DNA from: Streptococcus oralis
GTDB lineage: Bacteria; Bacillota; Bacilli; Lactobacillales; Streptococcaceae
Direction of reading: 5' to 3'
NCBI RefSeq assembly: GCF_001578935.1
Contig: NZ_KQ969521.1
Location: forward strand, 350,395-407,386
DNA length: 56,992 nt
The position numbers and the translations under genes are program-made. Under the pieces are notes generated by a model. The model saw nothing but the letters and a program-made list of their open reading frames with translations, had not been told where the DNA came from and made no database searches. This document shows positions 38,209 through 48,891 of the stretch, in pieces. Position 1 is the stretch's first letter, and every line of letters starts with the position of its first letter.

Positions 38209-39606
38209 ATGAATATTTTTAGAATAAAAAATGTTAGTCTAGAACGTACTGAAATGCGTCGTCATTTGAAATTATGGGATTTGATTCTACTAGGGATTGG
38301 TGCCATGGTAGGGACGGGGATTTTCACCATTACAGGAACAGCAGCAGCAACACTTGCCGGTCCATCACTAGTGGTTTCCATCGTGATTTCTGCCCTGTGT
38401 GTTTCTCTATCAGCTCTTTTTTTTGCAGAATTTGCCTCTCGTGTGCCTGCAACAGGTGGTGTTTATAGTTATCTCTATGCGATTTTGGGAGAATTGCCAG
38501 CCTGGATTGCTGGCTGGTTGACCATCATGGAATTCATGACGGCTATTTCTGGCGTAGCTTCTGGCTGGGCAGCATATTTTAAGGGCTTACTCATTCATTA
38601 TGGTATTTCCATACCTCAAGCCTTGAATGGAACCTTTAACCCCGAACAAGGTAGCTATATCGATATTTTACCTATTTTAGTGATTGTCTTGGTGACAGGA
38701 TTAGTCTTGTTAAATTCCAAGGCAGCCTTGCGCTTTAATTCGCTTTTGGTGGTCTTGAAATTCTCAGCTCTTGCCTTATTTATCCTAGTTGGTATTTGGT
38801 ACATCAAACCTGAAAATTGGACAAATTTTGCTCCATTTGGTTTTGGTCAACTATATGGTGGAAGTACTGGGATTATGGCGGGCGCATCTTTGATGTTCTT
38901 TGGTTTTCTCGGATTTGAGTCTATTTCCATGGCAGTTGATGAAATTCAAAGTCCGCAAAAAAATATTCCTCGTGGGATCGTCCTTTCTCTGACAATCGTC
39001 ACCATTCTCTATGCTTTGGTAACCTTAGTATTGACAGGGATTGTTCACTACACTAAGCTCAATGTGGACGATGCAGTAGCCTTTTCATTACGGAGCATTG
39101 GTATCGGCTGGGCGGCCAACTATGTTTCGCTTGTAGCCATTCTAACCCTGATAACGGTATGTATTTCCATGACTTATGCTTTGTCTCGAATGATATATAG
39201 CTTAGCACGTGATGGACTTTTACCTAAAAGTTTTAAACAATTAAGCAAGACCAGTCGCGTTCCTAAAAATGCAACCCTCTTAACAGGAGTTGCTTCAGCC
39301 ATTGCTGCAGGAGTGTTTCCTCTAGCCAGTATTGCAGCCTTCTTAAATATCTGTACCTTAGCTTATCTCATTTTGCTAGCCTATGGAATAATAAAACTCA
39401 GAAAGGATAAGGGGATGCCAAAAGAGGGAGAGTTTAAAACTCCCTTGGTGCCACTTTTGCCAATTCTTTCCATTCTTATATGTGTTTCCTTTATGCTTCA
39501 ATATAGTCTAGATACCTGGATTGCCTTTGGTATCGCTCTTCTAGTTGGTCTAGTCATTTACTTTACTTACGGGTTCCGCCATTCAACGCTCGCAGAAGAA
39601 GAATAA
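38209..39606 (+). CDS. APC-superfamily amino acid permease
   Basis: 465 residues with about 12 helices and the APC entry motif LILLGIGAMVGTGIFTITG (near residues 26-44); GFESISMAVDEIQSPQKNIPRG is the conserved helix 6-loop region. It is related to cationic amino-acid transporters (YfnA/CAT type). Substrate not assignable. The ATG at 38209 is preferred over the adjacent GTG at 38206; CGGAGATGAG serves as ribosome-binding site. Single gene. Confidence 0.9.
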   Translation: MNIFRIKNVSLERTEMRRHLKLWDLILLGIGAMVGTGIFTITGTAAATLAGPSLVVSIVISALCVSLSALFFAEFASRVPATGGVYSYLYAILGELPAWIAGWLTIMEFMTAISGVASGWAAYFKGLLIHYGISIPQALNGTFNPEQGSYIDILPILVIVLVTGLVLLNSKAALRFNSLLVVLKFSALALFILVGIWYIKPENWTNFAPFGFGQLYGGSTGIMAGASLMFFGFLGFESISMAVDEIQSPQKNIPRGIVLSLTIVTILYALVTLVLTGIVHYTKLNVDDAVAFSLRSIGIGWAANYVSLVAILTLITVCISMTYALSRMIYSLARDGLLPKSFKQLSKTSRVPKNATLLTGVASAIAAGVFPLASIAAFLNICTLAYLILLAYGIIKLRKDKGMPKEGEFKTPLVPLLPILSILICVSFMLQYSLDTWIAFGIALLVGLVIYFTYGFRHSTLAEEE

Positions 39607-39628
39607 AAGCTGGGAATTCCCAGCTTTT
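39605..39628. terminator. Bidirectional terminator between the permease and yitT-type genes
   Basis: AAAAGCTGGGAA/TTCCCAGCTTTT with flanking A/T runs. The minus-strand gene ends at its right edge. Confidence 0.88.
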
Positions 39629-40477
39629 TTAATCTTTCACATAAGTAAATCCTTCACCCAGAATTTCATGAGCCTCAGTGATGGTGATAAAGGCTTGAGG
39701 ATCAATTTTGTGAATCATATCTTTCATTTTTACGATCTCGTTTCGACCGACGATACAGTAGATAATTTTTAAATCCTTTTTGCTGTAGTAGCCTTGACCA
39801 GATATAAAGGTAACGCCACGTCCGAGTTCATCGTTTATCTCTTTGGCCAATTGATCAGGATATTGGGTAATAATCATAAATCCTTTACCAGCATAACCTC
39901 CTTCGCCGATCAAGTCGATAACACGAGCGATGATAAAGTCAAATAAGAGGGTATAGGTGACCAGACGAAGATCCTGGAAGATAATCAAAATCAACATTAG
40001 GATAAAAAAGTCAATCCCAAAAAGCAATTTACCAATCGAAATATTAGTGTATTTGTTGAGGACACGGGCAACGATATCAGAGCCACCAGTGGTTCCACCA
40101 GCATTAAAGATAATTCCTAAACCAACCCCTAGTAAGACTCCTGAGACTAAAGCGACAATGATGAGATCTCCTTGCAAGTCGATGTGCAAAGGAATGCGCT
40201 CAAAGATTGCTAGCCAAACGGAAAGAGAAATGGAACCTAGAAGGCTGGAGTATAGGGTCTTAGGTCCAAATATCTTCCAAGCCAGGATAAATAAAGGGAT
40301 ATTAATCAAGAGGTTCATCAATGAGACAGGAATCTTAAAAAGATAGTAGGTAATCAAGGTAATACCTGTCGCCCCTCCCTCAAATAAATGATAAGGAACA
40401 ACAAAGTAGGTAAGACCGAAGGCATAGATAGCGGCTCCAAGAATAATGGTGATAATCGGTTGAAGTTTTCGAATCAT
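39629..40477 (-). CDS. YitT family membrane protein (DUF161/DUF2179)
   Basis: 282 residues: about five helices in the N-terminal two thirds (GGATGITLITYYLF; NAGGTTGGSDIVARVLNKYTN), then a soluble DUF2179 domain (about 200-282, GYYSKKDLKIIYCIVGRNEI). Function is unknown; a transporter or ligand-sensing membrane protein is likely from the fold. SD: TGAGGAAC before the ATG. Divergent from degV. Confidence 0.9.
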   Translation of the reverse strand: MIRKLQPIITIILGAAIYAFGLTYFVVPYHLFEGGATGITLITYYLFKIPVSLMNLLINIPLFILAWKIFGPKTLYSSLLGSISLSVWLAIFERIPLHIDLQGDLIIVALVSGVLLGVGLGIIFNAGGTTGGSDIVARVLNKYTNISIGKLLFGIDFFILMLILIIFQDLRLVTYTLLFDFIIARVIDLIGEGGYAGKGFMIITQYPDQLAKEINDELGRGVTFISGQGYYSKKDLKIIYCIVGRNEIVKMKDMIHKIDPQAFITITEAHEILGEGFTYVKD

Positions 40478-40618
40478 GGCTGTTCCTCACTTTTCTATAG
40501 ATAGATTATACCAAAAATTCAGTTCTTTTCATCGGATCACTTATGATTTTTTATCATTTTTTTGATATAATAAAGGAGAAAATCCCAATCCTATCGAGAA
40601 GAATAGAAAGATTGAATT

Positions 40619-41455
40619 ATGACACAAGTAAAAATTGTAACGGACTCTTCTGTTACTATCGAACCAGAAGTAGTTAAAGAATTAAATATCACTGTTGTCC
40701 CTCTATCAGTTATGATTGATAGTGTGCTTTATTCGGATGCAGATTTGAAAGAGGGAGAATTCCTTCATCTTATGCAACAAAGTAAGAATCTGCCTAAAAC
40801 AAGTCAGCCACCTGTGGGAGTGTTTGCTGAGGTCTTTGAGGAACTAGGTAAAGACGGCAGTCAAATTATCGCCATTCACATGTCCCATGCCTTGTCTGGA
40901 ACTGTGGAAGCTGCTCGCCAAGGGGCAAGTCTCTCAACTGCTGATGTAACGGTTATTGATAGTTCCTTTACAGATCAAGCGATGAAGTTCCAAGTTGTTG
41001 AAGCCGCAAAACTTGCTAAAGAAGGTAAAGATTTAGAAACGATCTTAGCTCATGTAGAGGACGTCAAAAATCATACAGAACTCTATATCGGTGTTTCGAC
41101 GCTAGAAAACTTAGTTAAGGGTGGTCGTATTGGACGTGTGACAGGATTACTAAGCTCACTCTTGAACATTCGTGTAGTAATGCAGATGAAAAACCACGAA
41201 CTTCAACCAATCGTCAAAGGACGTGGAGCGAAAACGTTCAAAAAGTGGCTTGAGGAATTAACCAATACTCTTTCCCAAAAATCAGTTGCAGAAATTGGAA
41301 TTTCCTATGCTGGAACGAACGAATGGGCGAATGAGATGAAGGTATTATTGCAACCTTATGTTGAGAAACCAATCTCTGTATTGGAAACTGGCTCTATTAT
41401 TCAAACTCATACTGGAGAGAATGCTTGGGCGATTCTAATTCGTTACAATTCCTAA
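40619..41455 (+). CDS. DegV family fatty-acid-binding protein
   Basis: 278 residues with the family N-terminus KIVTDSSVT, the TSQPPVGVF loop and [10 protein letters not shown]. DegV/FakB proteins hold a fatty acid for phosphorylation by FakA, so exogenous fatty acids can enter phospholipids. Streptococci have several FakB paralogues and I cannot tell which this is. Promoter TGATATAAT near 40562-40570; the ribosome-binding site is weak (GAAAGATTG). Confidence 0.9.
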   Translation: MTQVKIVTDSSVTIEPEVVKELNITVVPLSVMIDSVLYSDADLKEGEFLHLMQQSKNLPKTSQPPVGVFAEVFEELGKDGSQIIAIHMSHALSGTVEAARQGASLSTADVTVIDSSFTDQAMKFQVVEAAKLAKEGKDLETILAHVEDVKNHTELYIGVSTLENLVKGGRIGRVTGLLSSLLNIRVVMQMKNHELQPIVKGRGAKTFKKWLEELTNTLSQKSVAEIGISYAGTNEWANEMKVLLQPYVEKPISVLETGSIIQTHTGENAWAILIRYNS

Positions 41456-41493
41456 AAAAATAGAGAAAAAATGGTCAAAATAGTGTTTTTGAC

Positions 41494-41522
41494 TTGACCT
41501 ATAGCCGATTTTAGGATATGAT
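41494..41522 (+). promoter_or_regulatory. Promoter of the HU gene
   Basis: TTGACC (41494-41499), 17 bp and TATGAT (41517-41522). Confidence 0.7.
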
Positions 41523-41562
41523 TATATTTGTTAATTAGAAATTATTTGGAGGATTTGTTAAC

Positions 41563-41838
41563 ATGGCAAACAAACAAGATTTAATCGCTAAAGTAGCAGA
41601 AGCTACAGAATTGACTAAGAAAGATTCAGCAGCAGCAGTTGACGCTGTATTTGCAGCAGTAACTGAATACCTTGCAGCTGGTGAAAAAGTTCAATTGATC
41701 GGTTTCGGTAACTTTGAAGTTCGTGAGCGTGCTGCACGTAAAGGTCGCAACCCACAAACTGGTAAAGAAATCAAAATCGCAGCTTCTAAAGTTCCAGCAT
41801 TCAAAGCTGGTAAAGCTCTTAAAGACGCTGTTAAATAA
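41563..41838 (+). CDS. hup: DNA-binding protein HU
   Basis: 91 residues. Typical [15 protein letters not shown], the [20 protein letters not shown] arm and [16 protein letters not shown]. It bends DNA and organises the nucleoid; it is essential in pneumococcus, where it is named HlpA or HU. GGAGG before the ATG and rich use of preferred codons fit high expression. Confidence 0.97.
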   Translation: MANKQDLIAKVAEATELTKKDSAAAVDAVFAAVTEYLAAGEKVQLIGFGNFEVRERAARKGRNPQTGKEIKIAASKVPAFKAGKALKDAVK

Positions 41839-41847
41839 TGAATTTAT

Positions 41848-41892
41848 AAAAGCCTATTGTATCAAGCTACTTAGCTTGGTCAGTAGGCTTTT
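41848..41892 (+). terminator. Terminator of the HU gene
   Basis: AAAAGCCTATTG pairs with CAGTAGGCTTTT around an internal AAGCTACTTAGCTT stem; nine T's follow. Confidence 0.88.
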
Positions 41893-41931
41893 TTTTTGTT
41901 TATTTGAGAAGTTGATGTTATGATTCTTTGC

Positions 41932-41964
41932 AAAAAGAAAAAGATTCCCATGGATGAGAACCTT
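41932..41964 (-). terminator. Terminator of ldh
   Basis: On the minus strand GGTTCTCAT-cc-ATGGGAATC, then TTTTTCTTTTT. Confidence 0.75.
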
Positions 41965-41971
41965 CTTTTCA

Positions 41972-42961
<990 letters not shown>

Positions 42962-43007
42962 CTAAACATCTCCTTCATTTTTTTTAGGGGAATCCCCAGA
43001 CAATTTC

Positions 43008-43036
43008 ATTCTATCACTTTTGAAAAGCTTTGTCAC
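43008..43036 (-). promoter_or_regulatory. Promoter of ldh
   Basis: On the minus strand GTGACA (43036-43031), 17 bp and TAGAAT (43013-43008). Confidence 0.65.
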
Positions 43037-43058
43037 GAATATTCTATTCGGTTATCGA

Positions 43059-43072
43059 TGTAAACGTTTTAG
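43059..43072. promoter_or_regulatory. Possible cre (CcpA) site between ldh and gyrA
   Basis: TGTAAACGTTTTAG matches the cre consensus TGWNANCGNTNWCA at 12 of 14 positions. It lies upstream of the ldh -35, a place where CcpA could activate ldh on sugar. The last two bases are off-consensus. Confidence 0.4.
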
Positions 43073-43105
43073 TGGTTTTCAAAGACTGAAATGAAGGACA
43101 AATTA

Positions 43106-43114
43106 TGGTATAAT
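43106..43114 (+). promoter_or_regulatory. Extended -10 of gyrA
   Basis: TGGTATAAT, about 30 nt of leader before the ATG at 43152 with a weak GAGG site. Confidence 0.6.
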
Positions 43115-43151
43115 ATATCTAATTACTAATAGTGAAATGAGGCATTTATGA

Positions 43152-45620
43152 ATGCAGGATAGAAATTTAGTGAATGTCAATCTGACAAAGGAGATGAAGA
43201 CCAGCTTTATCGACTACGCCATGAGCGTTATCGTCGCGCGGGCCCTTCCTGATGTTCGAGATGGCTTAAAACCTGTTCACCGTCGTATTCTTTACGGAAT
43301 GAATGAACTAGGTGTTACACCAGACAAACCTCATAAAAAATCAGCCCGTATTACAGGGGATGTTATGGGTAAATACCACCCACATGGTGATTCCTCTATT
43401 TACGAAGCCATGGTTCGTATGGCTCAATGGTGGAGCTACCGTTACATGCTTGTTGATGGGCATGGAAACTTTGGTTCTATGGATGGGGACGGTGCTGCCG
43501 CGCAGCGGTACACTGAGGCACGTATGAGCAAGATTGCTCTTGAAATGCTTCGTGATATCAATAAAAATACAGTTGATTTCGTAGATAACTACGATGCTAA
43601 CGAACGTGAACCCTTGGTCTTGCCAGCTCGTTTTCCAAACCTTTTGGTCAATGGAGCAACAGGTATCGCCGTTGGGATGGCAACCAATATTCCACCTCAC
43701 AACTTGGGTGAAACCATTGATGCAGTGAAGTTGGTTATGGATAATCCTGAAGTGACGACTAAGGACTTGATGGAAGTCTTGCCTGGTCCAGATTTTCCAA
43801 CTGGTGCCCTTGTCATGGGGAAATCAGGTATCCATAAGGCCTATGAGACTGGTAAAGGTTCCATTGTCCTTCGTTCTCGTACAGAGATTGAAACCACTAA
43901 GACGGGTCGTGAGCGCATCGTTGTAACGGAATTCCCTTATATGGTTAATAAAACCAAGGTGCATGAGCATATTGTTCGCTTGGTTCAGGAAAAACGAATT
44001 GAGGGCATTACAGCCGTACGTGATGAGTCCAACCGTGAAGGCGTTCGCTTTGTAATCGAGGTTAAACGCGACGCGTCTGCCAACGTTATCCTTAACAACC
44101 TCTTCAAGATGACCCAGATGCAAACCAACTTTGGTTTCAACATGCTGGCGATTCAAAATGGCGTGCCAAAAATCTTGTCCCTTCGTCAAATTTTGGATGC
44201 TTATATCGAGCACCAAAAAGAAGTGGTTGTTCGCCGTACTCGTTTTGACAAGGAAAAAGCAGAAGCGCGTGCGCACATCTTAGAAGGTCTTTTAATTGCA
44301 CTTGACCATATTGACGAAGTGATTCGTATCATTCGTGCCAGTGAAACAGATGCGGAAGCCCAAGCTGAATTGATGAGCAAGTTCAAGCTTTCTGAGCGTC
44401 AAAGTCAGGCTATCCTTGATATGCGTCTTCGTCGTTTGACAGGATTGGAACGTGATAAGATTCAGTCTGAATATGATGAATTAATTGCCTTGATTGCAGA
44501 TTTGGCTGATATTCTTGCCAAACCTGAGCGCGTGGCGCAAATCATCAAAGAGGAATTGGACGAAGTCAAACGCAAGTTTGGTGACAAGCGTCGTACGGAG
44601 TTGATGATCGGAGAAGTCTTAACTCTTGAAGATGAAGATTTGATTGAAGAAACGGATGTCTTGATTACCCTATCTAACAAGGGCTATATCAAACGTTTGG
44701 ACCAAGGTGAGTTCACTGCTCAAAAACGTGGTGGCCGTGGAGTTCAAGGTACGGGAGTTAAGGATGATGACTTTGTGCGTGAGTTGGTTTCAACCAGCAC
44801 CCATGATCATTTGCTCTTCTTTACCAATAAAGGACGCGTATATCGACTGAAAGGTTATGAAATCCCTGAATACGGTCGTACCGCTAAGGGCTTGCCAGTT
44901 GTCAATCTTTTGAAGTTGGACGAAGGTGAGAGTATTCAGACCATCATCAACGTTGAGTCTGAACGTAGTGATGACGCCTATCTCTTCTTTACAACTCGTC
45001 ACGGTATTGTGAAGAGAACCAGTGTTAAAGAGTTCGCTAATATTCGTCAAAATGGACTTAAAGCCTTGAATCTCAAGGATGAAGACGAATTGATTAATGT
45101 CTTGCTGACAGAAGAAGACACAGATATCATCATTGGTACCAAATTTGGTTATGCCGTTCGCTTTAATCAATCAGCCGTTCGTGGCATGAGCCGTATCGCG
45201 ACAGGTGTCCGAGGAGTTAACCTTCGTGAAGGAGATACTGTAGTTGGTGCTAGTGTCATCACTGACCAGGACGAGGTCCTTATCATCACTGAAAAAGGGT
45301 ATGGTAAACGTACTCTTGCAACTGAATATCCAACAAAAGGTCGTGGTGGTAAAGGAATGAAGACAGCCAATGTTGCTGAGAAAAATGGCCCTCTTGCAGG
45401 TCTCCTCACTGTTAAAGGAGATGAAGACCTGATGATTATCACGGATACAGGTGTCATGATTCGAACAAATGTTGCCAATATTTCACAAACAGGACGCTCA
45501 ACTATGGGAGTTAAAGTGATGCGTCTAGACCAGGATGCCAAGATTGTGACCTTTACAACGGTTGATGCGGTAGAAAAAGAAGAAGTTGGGACTGAAAACG
45601 AAACAGAAGGTAAAGCATAA
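43152..45620 (+). CDS. gyrA: DNA gyrase subunit A
   Basis: 822 residues. [16 protein letters not shown] has S81 and E85, the quinolone-sensitive residues; residue 114 is Gly where pneumococcus usually has Ser. The catalytic Tyr is in QRYTEARMS. The C-terminal wrapping domain has the GyrA box QKRGGRG, which separates it from ParC. The stop overlaps the srtA start by one base. Confidence 0.98.
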   Translation: MQDRNLVNVNLTKEMKTSFIDYAMSVIVARALPDVRDGLKPVHRRILYGMNELGVTPDKPHKKSARITGDVMGKYHPHGDSSIYEAMVRMAQWWSYRYMLVDGHGNFGSMDGDGAAAQRYTEARMSKIALEMLRDINKNTVDFVDNYDANEREPLVLPARFPNLLVNGATGIAVGMATNIPPHNLGETIDAVKLVMDNPEVTTKDLMEVLPGPDFPTGALVMGKSGIHKAYETGKGSIVLRSRTEIETTKTGRERIVVTEFPYMVNKTKVHEHIVRLVQEKRIEGITAVRDESNREGVRFVIEVKRDASANVILNNLFKMTQMQTNFGFNMLAIQNGVPKILSLRQILDAYIEHQKEVVVRRTRFDKEKAEARAHILEGLLIALDHIDEVIRIIRASETDAEAQAELMSKFKLSERQSQAILDMRLRRLTGLERDKIQSEYDELIALIADLADILAKPERVAQIIKEELDEVKRKFGDKRRTELMIGEVLTLEDEDLIEETDVLITLSNKGYIKRLDQGEFTAQKRGGRGVQGTGVKDDDFVRELVSTSTHDHLLFFTNKGRVYRLKGYEIPEYGRTAKGLPVVNLLKLDEGESIQTIINVESERSDDAYLFFTTRHGIVKRTSVKEFANIRQNGLKALNLKDEDELINVLLTEEDTDIIIGTKFGYAVRFNQSAVRGMSRIATGVRGVNLREGDTVVGASVITDQDEVLIITEKGYGKRTLATEYPTKGRGGKGMKTANVAEKNGPLAGLLTVKGDEDLMIITDTGVMIRTNVANISQTGRSTMGVKVMRLDQDAKIVTFTTVDAVEKEEVGTENETEGKA

Positions 45621-46366
45621 TGTCTCATAAAAAAACGAAAAGTAAGAAGAATAAGCGTAGGAATCTATTTCTCAATATTTTAGCGGTTTTCTTAATTCTT
45701 TTATCCTTAGCTTTGATTTTTAATTCAAAGATTCGAGATCTCTTTATGGTGTGGAATACCAATAAATACCAAGTCAATCAGGTTACTAAAGAAAATATAG
45801 ATGAAAATCTCAAAACGGAAGGAAATTTTGATTTTGATTCGGTTAAATCTATTTCATCTGAAGCAGTTCTAGCCGCTCAGTGGGACGCTCAGAAGCTTCC
45901 CGTTATTGGAGGAATTGCTATTCCCGAAGTGGAGATTAACTTGCCGATTTTCAAAGGGTTGGATAATGTAAACTTGTTCTACGGAGCAGGAACCATGAAA
46001 CCAGACCAAAAAATGGGAGAGGGCAACTATTCTCTAGCGAGTCACCATATCTTTACTGCTGAAAATGCCAGTCAAATGCTCTTTTCACCTTTAGTTAACG
46101 CTAAAGCGGGTATGAAAATTTACCTGACCGATAAGGATAAGGTTTATACTTATGAGATTACGGAAGTTAAACACGTTACTCCGGATCGAGTAGATGAAAT
46201 CGAAGATCGTGATGGAGTAAAGGAGATCACTTTGGTTACCTGTGTTGATTATAATGAGACTGAGCGTATAATTGTTAAGGGAATTTTTAAAGAATCAAAA
46301 ACTTATTCAGATACTTCTGAGGATATTTTGAAGGCCTTTAATCAACCGTATAGACAACGTTATTAA
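45620..46366 (+). CDS. srtA: Class A sortase
   Basis: 248 residues. Basic N-terminus and one membrane helix (about 14-34), then the sortase barrel with catalytic H142 (SLASHHIF), C208 (TLVTCVDYN) and R216 (TERIIVKG). It cuts LPXTG proteins between Thr and Gly and links them to peptidoglycan. The LPNTG protein at the left edge of the window is a natural substrate. The gyrA-srtA linkage (TAATG overlap) is shared with pneumococcus. Confidence 0.97.
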   Translation: MSHKKTKSKKNKRRNLFLNILAVFLILLSLALIFNSKIRDLFMVWNTNKYQVNQVTKENIDENLKTEGNFDFDSVKSISSEAVLAAQWDAQKLPVIGGIAIPEVEINLPIFKGLDNVNLFYGAGTMKPDQKMGEGNYSLASHHIFTAENASQMLFSPLVNAKAGMKIYLTDKDKVYTYEITEVKHVTPDRVDEIEDRDGVKEITLVTCVDYNETERIIVKGIFKESKTYSDTSEDILKAFNQPYRQRY

Positions 46367-46372
46367 GTTTGA

Positions 46373-46407
46373 AAAAACCAGTGAAACTATTTGTTTTACT
46401 GGTTTTT
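46373..46407 (+). terminator. Terminator of gyrA-srtA
   Basis: AAAAACCAGTGAAAC pairs with GTTTTACTGGTTTTT (one G-U). Confidence 0.88.
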
Positions 46408-46568
46408 ATGTAAAGAAAAGTAGATGTTGGAAAAGCTATAAACGAAAGGATGAGGAGTATTATATCTGAAATAGTTGAAACAAAATTTTTAGATTCTTAC
46501 AGAAAACGCTTTCTAGAAAACTAGAAATATGTTATAATTATCACAAATAAAAGTTTTAGGAGTTTTTT

Positions 46569-47366
46569 ATGGTCTCTTCAGAATTTATTTCAAAGATTGA
46601 ATTTGCTTGCAAGAAGAAAGAAGGTCTTTATAGCCAAAGCAAATTCAAGTATGCGATTCGTTCCATGTTTGCAGGTGCCTTTCTAACATTTAGTACAGCT
46701 GCGGGTGCAGTTGGGGCTGACTTGATTAATAAGATCGCTCCAGGTAGTGGTCGCTTCCTTTTCCCATTCGTTTTTGCTTGGGGATTGGCCTACATTGTTT
46801 TCTTGAATGCCGAGTTGGTAACTTCAAATATGATGTTTTTAACAGCTGGTAGTTTCTTGAAAAAAATCTCTTGGAGAAAAACAGCTGAGATTTTACTTTA
46901 CTGTACCTTGTTCAATCTCATCGGAGCCTTGATAGCAGGTTGGGGCTTTGCCCACTCAGCAGCCTATGCAAATCTAACACATGATAGCTTCATTTCAGGG
47001 GTTGTAGAGATGAAGTTAGGTCGTTCAAATGAGTTAGTCTTACTTGAAGGTATTTTAGCCAATATCTTTGTAAACATTGCCATTCTTTCATTTGTTTTGG
47101 TGAAAGACGGAGGCGCCAAACTTTGGCTTGTCTTATCAGCAATTTACATGTTTGTATTCTTAACAAACGAACACATTGCTGCGAACTTTGCTTCTTTTGC
47201 GATTGTTAAGTTTAGTGTTGCAGCAGATTCAATTGCTAATTTTGACATACCTAATATTCTTCGTCACTGGGGTGTAACCTTTGTCGGAAACTTTATCGGA
47301 GGAGGTCTCTTGATGGGCTTGCCATACGCCTTCCTCAATAAAAATGAAGATACTTATGTCGATTAA
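46569..47366 (+). CDS. Formate/nitrite channel family protein
   Basis: 265 residues, six helices in the FNT fold. The N-terminal region has AIRSMFAGAFLTFSTAAGAVGA; LNAELVTSNMMFL (helix 2 break) and NEHIAANF (the conserved His that lines the pore) follow. It likely exports formate from pyruvate formate-lyase, or lactate; substrate is inferred from the family. SD: TAGGAG. Single gene. Confidence 0.9.
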   Translation: MVSSEFISKIEFACKKKEGLYSQSKFKYAIRSMFAGAFLTFSTAAGAVGADLINKIAPGSGRFLFPFVFAWGLAYIVFLNAELVTSNMMFLTAGSFLKKISWRKTAEILLYCTLFNLIGALIAGWGFAHSAAYANLTHDSFISGVVEMKLGRSNELVLLEGILANIFVNIAILSFVLVKDGGAKLWLVLSAIYMFVFLTNEHIAANFASFAIVKFSVAADSIANFDIPNILRHWGVTFVGNFIGGGLLMGLPYAFLNKNEDTYVD

Positions 47367-47372
47367 AGAAAT

Positions 47373-47397
47373 GAGCACGAGTGAATCGTGCTTTTTT
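47373..47397 (+). terminator. Terminator of the formate/nitrite channel gene
   Basis: GCACGA-gtgaa-TCGTGC followed by six T's. Confidence 0.85.
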
Positions 47398-47410
47398 GTT
47401 TGATGTGAAA

Positions 47411-47485
47411 GACTAGTCATAGTTGTTCCTTATATCAAAATATAGAAAAATGGTATTGGAAAAGACTAGTCCAAGATGATACAAT
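47411..47485 (+). promoter_or_regulatory. metY promoter with two GACTAGTC palindromes
   Basis: TTGGAA (47456-47461), 18 bp and TACAAT (47480-47485). The 11-mer AAAGACTAGTC occurs at 47408-47418 and again at 47461-47471, inside the spacer; the palindromic cores are 53 bp apart, about five helical turns. This looks like a paired repressor operator. Confidence 0.5.
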
Positions 47486-47516
47486 ATCCCTAATGAAGCT
47501 ATTTGGAGGTCGTCAT

Positions 47517-48797
47517 ATGACTCGTGATTTTAAATTTGAAACTCTACAATTACATGCTGGGCAAGTAGTTGATCCAGCGACCAAGTCTCGTGCAGTACCG
47601 ATTTATCAAACAACATCCTTCGTTTTTGATGACACGCAAGAAGGTGCCGATTTGTTTGCCTTGAGAAAACCGGGGAATATCTATACCCGTATTACCAACC
47701 CTACAACAGCAGCCTTTGAAGAAAGAATCGCTGCTCTTGAAGGTGGTGTTGGAGCGCTAGCGACAGCATCAGGTATGGCTGCTGTAACCTACACTATTTT
47801 GGCGCTTGCTCACGCAGGTGACCATGTGGTGGCGGCATCAACTATTTACGGTGGGACCTTCAACCTCTTGAAAGAAACCCTTCCTCGTTATGGGATTACA
47901 ACAACCTTTGTCGATGTGGATAATTTGGAGGAAGTAGAAGCAGCTATCAATGACAATACCAAGCTTGTCTTGATTGAAACCTTGGGGAATCCCTTGATTA
48001 ACATTCCTGACTTGGAAAAATTGGCTGAGATTGCGCATAAATACCAGATTCCTCTCGTTTCAGACAACACTTTTGCCACACCATATTTGATTAACGTCTT
48101 CTCTCACGGTGTAGATATTGCCATTCACTCAGCAACTAAGTTTATCGGTGGGCATGGTACAACTATTGGCGGTGTCATCGTGGACAGTGGTCGTTTTGAC
48201 TGGGCAGCTTCAGGGAAATTCCCTCAATTTGTTGAGGAAGACCCAAGTTACCATAACTTGAGCTATACTCGTGATGTGGGTGTAGCAGCCTTTATTATCG
48301 CTGTTCGTGTTCAATTGCTCCGTGATACAGGTGCGGCCTTGTCGCCATTTAATGCCTTTCTCTTGCTCCAAGGGCTTGAAACTCTCTCTCTTCGTGTCGA
48401 ACGCCATGTGCAAAATGCAGAGAAAATTGTTGATTTTCTTGTCAACCATCCTAAGGTAGAGAAGGTCAACTATCCAAAACTCGCTGACAGTCCTTATCAT
48501 GCCTTGGCTGAGAAATATTTGCCAAAAGGTGTTGGTTCAATCTTTACATTCCATGTTAAAGGCGGAGAGGCAGAAGCTCGCAAGGTGATTGATAATTTGG
48601 AAATCTTCTCTGACCTTGCAAACGTTGCAGATGCCAAATCTCTTGTTGTCCATCCTGCGACAACCACTCACGGTCAGTTGTCAGAAAAAGACCTAGAATC
48701 TGCAGGTGTCACACCAAACCAAATCCGTTTATCTATCGGTCTTGAAAATGTAGAGGATTTGATTGAAGATTTGCGCTTGGCCTTGGAAAAAATTTAA
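47517..48797 (+). CDS. metY: O-acetylhomoserine sulfhydrylase / O-acetylserine-type Cys/Met PLP enzyme
   Basis: 426 residues, Cys/Met-metabolism PLP family of the longer MetY type. N-terminal FETLQLHAGQ, cofactor loop YTRITNPTTAAFEERIAALEGG, and the PLP lysine in IHSATKFIGGHGTTIGG. It makes homocysteine from O-acetylhomoserine and sulfide. The ATG at 47517 follows GGAGGTCGTC; the frame to 47493 starts before the ribosome-binding site and is rejected. Single gene with an operator-like promoter. Confidence 0.92.
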   Translation: MTRDFKFETLQLHAGQVVDPATKSRAVPIYQTTSFVFDDTQEGADLFALRKPGNIYTRITNPTTAAFEERIAALEGGVGALATASGMAAVTYTILALAHAGDHVVAASTIYGGTFNLLKETLPRYGITTTFVDVDNLEEVEAAINDNTKLVLIETLGNPLINIPDLEKLAEIAHKYQIPLVSDNTFATPYLINVFSHGVDIAIHSATKFIGGHGTTIGGVIVDSGRFDWAASGKFPQFVEEDPSYHNLSYTRDVGVAAFIIAVRVQLLRDTGAALSPFNAFLLLQGLETLSLRVERHVQNAEKIVDFLVNHPKVEKVNYPKLADSPYHALAEKYLPKGVGSIFTFHVKGGEAEARKVIDNLEIFSDLANVADAKSLVVHPATTTHGQLSEKDLESAGVTPNQIRLSIGLENVEDLIEDLRLALEKI

Positions 48798-48809
48798 AGT
48801 AACAGATAT

Positions 48810-48837
48810 AAACAGTGGGTTTCGACTCGCTGTTTTT
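48810..48837 (+). terminator. Terminator of metY
   Basis: AAACAGTGGGT-ttcg-ACTCGCTGTTTTT; the stem contains G-U pairs. Confidence 0.75.
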
Positions 48838-48891
48838 GATTTTCCCTCAGGCATGATATAATGGTTAAAGAAGTCTAGAAAGAGGAAAGAT

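Noticed and set aside
42988..42998. GGGGAATCCCC palindrome in the ldh leader
   Set aside because: It is too short, with no room for a loop, and has no clear match to a known operator in this setting.
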